Positions 58,942 to 64,000 of a DNA stretch of 64,000 nucleotides are shown piece after piece. The translations under genes were made by a program, and so were the position numbers. The stretch's first letter is position 1, and each line of letters opens with the position of its first letter. This DNA is from Candidatus Nitrosopumilus sediminis. GTDB lineage: Archaea; Thermoproteota; Nitrososphaeria; Nitrososphaerales; Nitrosopumilaceae. Under the pieces are notes generated by a model that saw nothing but the letters and a program-made list of their open reading frames with translations, ran no database searches and had not been told where the DNA came from. The DNA lies in the NCBI RefSeq assembly GCF_000299395.1, contig NC_018656.1:124001-188000 (forward strand). The letters are read 5' to 3'.

Positions 58942-60225
58942 TTGGAACTACCACGTGGAATGAAAGATTTTGAGGGTGAAGAAAATGCAAACATTGAACA
59001 CATTAGGTCACATTTCAAGAAGTTATCAAATTTGTATGGATTTTCATTTATGGATCCCTCGCCAATTGAATTACTTTCTACATTGGAGACAAAATCTGGT
59101 CCTGGAATTCGTGATGAGATTTATTATTTCAAAGATAAGGGGGATAGAGAAGTGGCATTACGTTTTGACTTTACGATGGGACTCACAAGATATGCATCAT
59201 CTCAGAAGTCAATGAAGCTTCCAGCAAAAATCTCAGCATTTGGTGGGGTATTTCGATATGACGAGCCACAAAAGGGAAGATACAGATACTTTCACCAGTG
59301 GGATATTGAAATTTATGGCAAAGCCAGCCTTGAATCAGAAGCTGAAATCATAGAAATTACATCTAGATTGTTTGATTCTCTGTTACTCAAAGACATCACA
59401 ATTGATATCAACCATCGTAATCTTGTAGAATCTTACATCAACAAAGTATTTGATTCAAAGGATCCAGAATTAGTTGCAGATATTTTGCGTGCAGTTGACA
59501 AAATTGCAAAAAAATCAAAAGAGCAAATCCTGACGGAGTTTCAAGAGAAAGGATACGAAACTAAAAAACTAGAAAAAATTCTAGAGTTCTCACAAATCAA
59601 AGGAACTATACACGAAGTAGAAAAAGCATTTGATGTTTCCCAACTAGAATCTTGGGATGAACTCAAAGCATTAATTGACTCACTAGAGAACAGAGGAGTT
59701 TCAAACATTAGAATTAATTTCGGAATTGTGAGAGGATTAGATTACTATTCAGGAATTGTCTTTGAGGTATTTGATAAAAATTCAAAACTTGGTGCATTAG
59801 CTGGTGGAGGGAGATATGATACACTAACTAAAGCATTTGGTAGAGAAGACATTGGTGCAACAGGAGTTGCAGGTGGTGTTGAAAGAATAATGCTAACAAT
59901 GCAAGAGCAAAAAATAATTCCTGAATCAAAACAAAGTAGAATTGCAGTATTATACATCAATGAAGAGATGCAAAAAGTTGCACATTCTATTACATCATTA
60001 TTACGACTCAATAATATTCCAACTGACATTGATTTGGCAGGACGTAACATGAAAAAACAAATGGATATTGCAACAAATGCAAAGTTTGCAATAATTGTAG
60101 GGCCACAAGAACTAGAAAATGGAAATGTTGTTCTCAAGGATATGGTAAACGGAACCGAGGGAACTATCTCATTAGAAAAACTGACTGAAGATCCAAAATC
60201 TATTCTTAATTTAGAAACGCTCTAG
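58942..60225 (+). CDS. hisS: Histidyl-tRNA synthetase
   Basis: A 427-aa class II synthetase: ELPRGMKDFEGEE N-terminus, motif 2 FRYDEPQKGRYRYFHQWDIE, histidine motif RGLDYYSGIVFEVF, motif 3 ALAGGGRYDTL, GVAGGVERIML, and the C-terminal anticodon-binding domain (~335-425). TTG start. The 3' end overlaps the aIF6 gene by 20 nt, convergent. Confidence 0.96.
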   Translation: MELPRGMKDFEGEENANIEHIRSHFKKLSNLYGFSFMDPSPIELLSTLETKSGPGIRDEIYYFKDKGDREVALRFDFTMGLTRYASSQKSMKLPAKISAFGGVFRYDEPQKGRYRYFHQWDIEIYGKASLESEAEIIEITSRLFDSLLLKDITIDINHRNLVESYINKVFDSKDPELVADILRAVDKIAKKSKEQILTEFQEKGYETKKLEKILEFSQIKGTIHEVEKAFDVSQLESWDELKALIDSLENRGVSNIRINFGIVRGLDYYSGIVFEVFDKNSKLGALAGGGRYDTLTKAFGREDIGATGVAGGVERIMLTMQEQKIIPESKQSRIAVLYINEEMQKVAHSITSLLRLNNIPTDIDLAGRNMKKQMDIATNAKFAIIVGPQELENGNVVLKDMVNGTEGTISLEKLTEDPKSILNLETL

Positions 60226-60871
60226 TTAACATCATGATCTCAGGCCCACTAGTCAAAGAACCCACAACTACACAGTGATCATTTACCAAAATGCCTGATG
60301 ATACATATGGAATACCATTATTGATTGAACACTGTTCTATTTTTACGCCTAGCACATTTGCTATGGTCTTCATGTCTTCCTCATTTGCTTCAGGATGGAT
60401 GGCAGCACCTGAATTATTTGCAACAAGAACAACTCCTGTCTGATTGAACCCTGAAATTTTTTTCTGAATTACTTCTACTCCCAAAACATCTGAAATTGTT
60501 TGACAATCCTGTTTTGATAACCATGGAGATACAACTGCCCCCTTGTCATTTGCACAGATTACATTTCCAAGTGCATTAAATTTTGTATCTAGGACTCCAA
60601 CTTCTAAATCAGTTTCTGCTTTCAAATAATCAAATTCATTTTGGTAAGCTGTAGTTGGTAGTAAAACTCCTTTATTGTTCATTACTGACAATGCTCCAAT
60701 TAATCTTGTATTTGCAATTGCAGTGTGATGAATTTCAATATCTAGATATTTTGCAAGTTTGTCAGCTTTGGTTTTAGCAAATCCCATTGGGACTAACCCA
60801 ATACTATTGTTAACACTGATGTACACTCCAAGGTTAGGTCCTCTATACACATCAAACTTGATAATATCCAT
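60206..60871 (-). CDS. Translation factor aIF6
   Basis: A 221-aa pentein-fold protein: FDVYRGPNLGVYISVN, TRLIGALSVMNNKGVLLPTT, FNALGNVICANDKGAVVSPW, VLVANNSGAAIHPEANEED and NDHCVVVGSLTSGPEIMML. It keeps 50S subunits dissociated until maturation ends. Normal archaeal length. Confidence 0.95.
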   Translation of the reverse strand: MDIIKFDVYRGPNLGVYISVNNSIGLVPMGFAKTKADKLAKYLDIEIHHTAIANTRLIGALSVMNNKGVLLPTTAYQNEFDYLKAETDLEVGVLDTKFNALGNVICANDKGAVVSPWLSKQDCQTISDVLGVEVIQKKISGFNQTGVVLVANNSGAAIHPEANEEDMKTIANVLGVKIEQCSINNGIPYVSSGILVNDHCVVVGSLTSGPEIMMLTRAFLN

Positions 60872-60963
60872 ATCCAGAGAATTGATCTTTGATCGTTATG
60901 AACGTAAGGAAATTCCCCTTCGTAATTGATCGATTATTCACTTATCGGCAAATTGCATATCTA

Positions 60964-60980
60964 TCTAGCTTTAAATAATA
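60964..60980 (+). promoter_or_regulatory. Core promoter of the first ferredoxin
   Basis: TCTAGCTTTAAATAATA contains a TATA box and ends 20 nt before ATG 61000. The identical 17-nt sequence occurs at the same distance before the second ferredoxin (61579-61595). Confidence 0.65.
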
Positions 60981-60981
60981 A

Positions 60982-61509
<528 letters not shown>

Positions 61510-61578
61510 TCCTTTGAATCTAAACCTGAAAATTTTTGATTTTTATATTATTTTTGAATTTAGTCCACACTAATTTTG

Positions 61579-61595
61579 TCTAGCTTTAAATAATA
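61579..61595 (+). promoter_or_regulatory. Core promoter of the second ferredoxin
   Basis: The same 17-nt TCTAGCTTTAAATAATA as at 60964-60980, again ending 20 nt before the ATG (61615). The match across an otherwise different intergenic sequence suggests shared control or a duplication that kept the promoter. Confidence 0.65.
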
Positions 61596-61614
61596 TTCTA
61601 AAATATTGTATTGT

Positions 61615-62163
61615 ATGGCAGACTTAGTAATACCAGAAGATTTTTGTCACAACGATGTAAAACCAAAAGGAAAAACAAGCCACTCTGATGGTGAGAATTT
61701 CCATTGGATTTGGGGTGAAGGAAATCCAAATGGTGCCGCATTCTCAAACGATGATGTAAAAGCAGCCTATGAAGCAAGAGGAGAAAAACAAGTTCCTCTA
61801 GGAATTCATGGCACTACTGTTGCAGTCGATTGGGATTCTTGTGTAGCAGCTGGATCATGCATGAGTGTATGTCCAGTCCAAACATTCCAATGGTACAGAA
61901 CTGAAAAAGATATTCCAGCTGAAAAATGCTTGGGAGAAACTTTTGATGGTACTGGCAAGACAGAACAAGACGAAAGATTAGATTATACAGACAAATCACA
62001 ACCAATCAGAGAACATGATTGTACAGTTTGTATGGCTTGTCAAGAGATCTGTCCTGAAGGAGCAATTCGTATCGAATCTGCTAACCAAGAATGGCACGAG
62101 AAAGCAGCCGGAACATATGTACTTATGAAATCTGGTTCTGAAAACCCACACGCACACGATTAA
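61615..62163 (+). CDS. Dicluster ferredoxin paralogue
   Basis: About 182 aa from ATG 61615 (MADLVIPEDF; a TTG at 61606 is less likely). Same design as the upstream ferredoxin: NFHWIWGEGNPN extension, CVAAGSCMSVCPVQTF and CTVCMACQEICPEGA, with QVPLGI/VPLG and [10 protein letters not shown] shared. The tail is longer and ends NPHAHD. Cluster I has Ala-Gly where the first copy has Asp-Gly. Tandem duplication with divergence. Confidence 0.92.
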   Translation: MADLVIPEDFCHNDVKPKGKTSHSDGENFHWIWGEGNPNGAAFSNDDVKAAYEARGEKQVPLGIHGTTVAVDWDSCVAAGSCMSVCPVQTFQWYRTEKDIPAEKCLGETFDGTGKTEQDERLDYTDKSQPIREHDCTVCMACQEICPEGAIRIESANQEWHEKAAGTYVLMKSGSENPHAHD

Positions 62164-62238
62164 AAAGAATTTTTTTCTTTTTTCTTATTTTTCTATTTTA
62201 CCTCAACAGATTTTAACCGCTATTATCCAAGAATTTTT

Positions 62239-62322
62239 GCAGAGGTCGCCTAGCTCGGTAGGGCGCGGGCCTTGAGAGCCTGTGTGCGCAAGCATACGGG
62301 GGTTCAAATCCCTCTCTCTGCG
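62239..62322 (+). tRNA. tRNA-Ser (TGA anticodon)
   Basis: An 84-nt class II tRNA: acceptor GCAGAGG/TCTCTGC, D-stem GCCT/GGGC, anticodon stem CGGGC/GCCTG with loop CTTGAGA (anticodon TGA), a long variable arm with GCAA loop, T-arm GGGGG-TTCAAAT-CCCTC, discriminator G. No CCA encoded, no intron. Confidence 0.97.
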
Positions 62323-62325
62323 TTT

Positions 62326-63285
62326 TTAATTTTCTACTTTAGCTAGTTCTGCTAACATTGCAGATAATTGAATTTCAGAATTTGCTCCAACTAGAACTCT
62401 ATAATCATACTTTGCAATTATTTCAAGAATATCTGCAAGTTTGTCATGCTTTGATTTGAATACTGCAGAGTTTAGATATTTTAAAAAGTCTGATTCTGAC
62501 ATTCCATAAACTTTGATTAATTCAATCATCTTTTCTCTAGCTTCAGGTACTTTTCCAGAAAGTGCAATTTTTAGAACTTCATCAACATCAGTAGTTTTTG
62601 TCAATCCTGCAGAAGACTTTACATGCTCTTCTGTAATTGCACCAAGACTGGCAGTTGCCTGCAAAAGATTGATTGCATGTCTTAGGTCTCCTTCTGAATA
62701 ATCATATATTGCTTTGAGTCCCTTTTTGTCTGATTTCACCTTCTCATTTTCGGCAATTTCTTCCAGTCTTGCAATCACGTCTTCTTCTGGAATTGATGTG
62801 AACTTGAATGTGGCACATCGACTTTGAATTGGGTCGATAATTTTTGAAATATTGTTAGCGATGAAAATGAATCTACAAATTTTTGCAGTATCTTCTATAA
62901 TTCGTCTTAATGCTGTTTGAGCGTCTGCAGTCATCTCATCTGCTTCATCTAATATGATTATCTTGAAGGGTACCTCCCCCATCCCTGCAAATCTAGAGAA
63001 TTTCTTTACTTTTTCTCTGACCATTCCTATACCTCTTTCATCAGATGCATTTAGCTCTAGTGTATAGTCCTTAGCATAATCTCCTAAAATCTGTCTTGAA
63101 ATGCATAACGCGACTGTAGTCTTTCCAACTCCTGCAGACCCTGAAAACATCAAATGCGGCATATCTGTTGGATCTTTGATCAAAGCCTCTAGACTTCCAA
63201 TAATTTCCGTTTGATTAACAACTTCAGAAAGTTTCATTGGTCGATACTTTTCTACCCACATTCCAGTTGCAATCATGTGTACCAA
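62326..63285 (-). CDS. rfcS: Replication factor C small subunit
   Basis: A ~319-aa AAA+ clamp loader subunit: MWVEKYRPMKLSEVV, Walker A FSGSAGVGKTTVAL, Walker B KIIILDEADEMT, SRC motif IDPIQSRCATFKF and a C-terminal collar. Loads PCNA with RFC large subunit. Start 63285 or the internal ATG 63276 (MIATGMWVEK). Divergent from the GINS gene, so two replication genes share one intergenic region. Confidence 0.95.
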   Translation of the reverse strand: MVHMIATGMWVEKYRPMKLSEVVNQTEIIGSLEALIKDPTDMPHLMFSGSAGVGKTTVALCISRQILGDYAKDYTLELNASDERGIGMVREKVKKFSRFAGMGEVPFKIIILDEADEMTADAQTALRRIIEDTAKICRFIFIANNISKIIDPIQSRCATFKFTSIPEEDVIARLEEIAENEKVKSDKKGLKAIYDYSEGDLRHAINLLQATASLGAITEEHVKSSAGLTKTTDVDEVLKIALSGKVPEAREKMIELIKVYGMSESDFLKYLNSAVFKSKHDKLADILEIIAKYDYRVLVGANSEIQLSAMLAELAKVEN

Positions 63286-63366
63286 TGACTAAATCCCTTT
63301 AATAAATCCGAATTGGTTATTGTGATATCCTATATCTTAAAATCAAAACTGTGCATAATCATGCCC

Positions 63367-63463
63367 GATCAGCCTGTGATTAATTAGGATCAATTGATCT
63401 CACTAAATTGTTAACAGAATTGATCGATCCGGTACTTGAGGATCTAAATCAGATTAAGTGATC
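63367..63463. promoter_or_regulatory. GATC-rich repeat cluster before the GINS gene
   Basis: Seven GATC sites lie in 97 nt (63367, 63388, 63396, 63422, 63426, 63441, 63460), including the 12-bp palindrome GATCAATTGATC (63388-63399). AATTGATC occurs twice and TGATCTCA twice, the last 4 nt before the GINS start. The density far exceeds chance in this AT-rich DNA. Could be a regulator-binding array or methylation-dependent element; an origin is possible but no cdc6/orc1 gene is seen here. Confidence 0.45.
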
Positions 63464-63467
63464 TCAA

Positions 63468-63998
63468 ATGGAAATAGATAAAATAGAAAAAGTTCATTCG
63501 ATTGGATACCGCCTAAAGGATGCTAAGGTTACGATAAATAGAGATTTCAAGTATAATGTGGCTGGAATGAAAATTGAAGGCACACAAGGTGATACAAACA
63601 ATATGCCTCAATGGATAGGAAAAATTCTTACAGATAACAAAATTGGCACATTAGATTCTCCAGACATGATCACTCAATTAAAACAAGCACTATCTAAAGA
63701 AAAGATGGTTGGAGAATATCAAATCTCTACACTTGATCCTCACTTTTACATTAAACTAAAAGAATCCATGAAAGAATTGAATCGCGATGATTTTGATAAA
63801 GTTGAAAGTATGATGTTGGAATTGTTTAGAATGAGAAGAGGCAAACTAGTGAAGATTGCAGACTCTATCAAACTAAACTCAGAACTATACAACAAACTAA
63901 CTGTTGAGGAGAATGTTTTCTACAAAACAATCCATGATAACAGTATAGAGTTTGAAAAACAAATAAGAGGAGAAAGAAATGAGCACAGCTCAAGCTAG
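63468..63998 (+). CDS. DNA replication complex GINS subunit
   Basis: A 176-aa protein whose C-terminal half carries LLELFRMRRGKLVKIADSIK-like sequence (MLELFRMRRGKLVKIA), the helical A-domain hallmark of GINS proteins, preceded by a small beta domain. GINS joins MCM and GAN/RecJ-like proteins in the CMG helicase. The following overlapping ORF fits an mcm gene, and rfcS is divergent. Whether it is Gins51 or Gins23 type was not settled. Confidence 0.78.
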   Translation: MEIDKIEKVHSIGYRLKDAKVTINRDFKYNVAGMKIEGTQGDTNNMPQWIGKILTDNKIGTLDSPDMITQLKQALSKEKMVGEYQISTLDPHFYIKLKESMKELNRDDFDKVESMMLELFRMRRGKLVKIADSIKLNSELYNKLTVEENVFYKTIHDNSIEFEKQIRGERNEHSSS

Positions 63999-64000
63999 CA
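63979..64000 (+). CDS. Start of a downstream gene, probably MCM helicase
   Basis: ATG 63979 opens a frame (MSTAQAS) overlapping the GINS 3' end by 20 nt and running off the window. gins and mcm genes are adjacent in several archaea, so MCM is a guess from context; only seven codons are visible. Confidence 0.35.

Overview
The window is a gene-dense, AT-rich stretch of an ammonia-oxidising Nitrososphaerota (Thaumarchaeota) chromosome of the Nitrosopumilus/Nitrosarchaeum type. The evidence is a co-localised ADP-forming hydroxyacyl-CoA synthetase and 4-hydroxybutyryl-CoA dehydratase (3-hydroxypropionate/4-hydroxybutyrate cycle), archaeal information-processing genes (eL8, eS28, eL24, eL37, LSm, aIF5B, aIF6, RFC small subunit, GINS), a cupredoxin, signal peptides ending in FAQ or FAE, and a CFI-box protein. 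Many genes use TTG or GTG starts, and several have a TATA box only about 20-25 nt before the start codon, so leaderless transcription is likely. I saw no rRNA, insertion sequence, integrase, prophage or CRISPR array.

Layout. 1-1538: end of a PQQ-dehydrogenase-like gene, then a class II HMG-CoA reductase. 1545-8936: histidine operon hisG-D-C-HAD-B-H-A-F-I with overlapping or touching genes; hisE is absent and a HAD phosphatase sits where histidinol-phosphatase is needed. 9645-12258: threonine synthase and a ubiquitin-like/E1 fusion. 12284-14699: two frameshifted small genes and a CcdA/YHS/thioredoxin-like redox cluster. 14781-17943: small secreted and membrane proteins, radical SAM, winged helix, RNase HI. 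17974-21702: the carbon-fixation pair. 21699-25744: CFI-box protein, signal peptidase, thioredoxin and three zinc-ribbon proteins. 25788-31607: tRNA-Ala, cyclic amidohydrolase, Met/His-rich secreted protein, PIMT and the AmmeMemoRadiSam trio. 31641-38141: Hsp20, ATP-cone nuclease, small Cys proteins, cupredoxin, the LSm-eL37-coiled coil-rpiA operon, creatininase and formyltransferase genes, tRNA-Leu.

38189-42597: phosphoglucosamine mutase and the eL8-eS28-eL24-Ndk-aIF5B operon. 42630-49237: thioredoxin, repeat-bearing secreted protein, archease, VOC protein, MDR dehydrogenase, DedA, DUF72, a strongly structured intergenic element (48151-48256), UDG and a nitroreductase remnant. 49454-58849: accessory region of secreted acidic repeat proteins, many small hypothetical or zinc-ribbon proteins, a second structured element (53720-53814), aldo/keto reductase and an HD hydrolase. 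58942-64000: HisRS, aIF6, tandem ferredoxins with identical core promoters, tRNA-Ser, RFC small subunit, and a GINS gene running into what is probably mcm.

Genes too short for routine ORF calling were read directly: eL37, a YHS protein, a DUF1059 protein, several Cys-rich or zinc-ribbon miniproteins and two one-helix membrane peptides. Three small genes carry apparent single-base frameshifts and one nuclease gene lacks a canonical start. Whether these are biology or assembly errors cannot be settled from this sequence. The best leads for something undescribed are the two structured intergenic elements, the fused ubiquitin-like/E1 protein, and the secreted proteins that share a small two-cysteine module.
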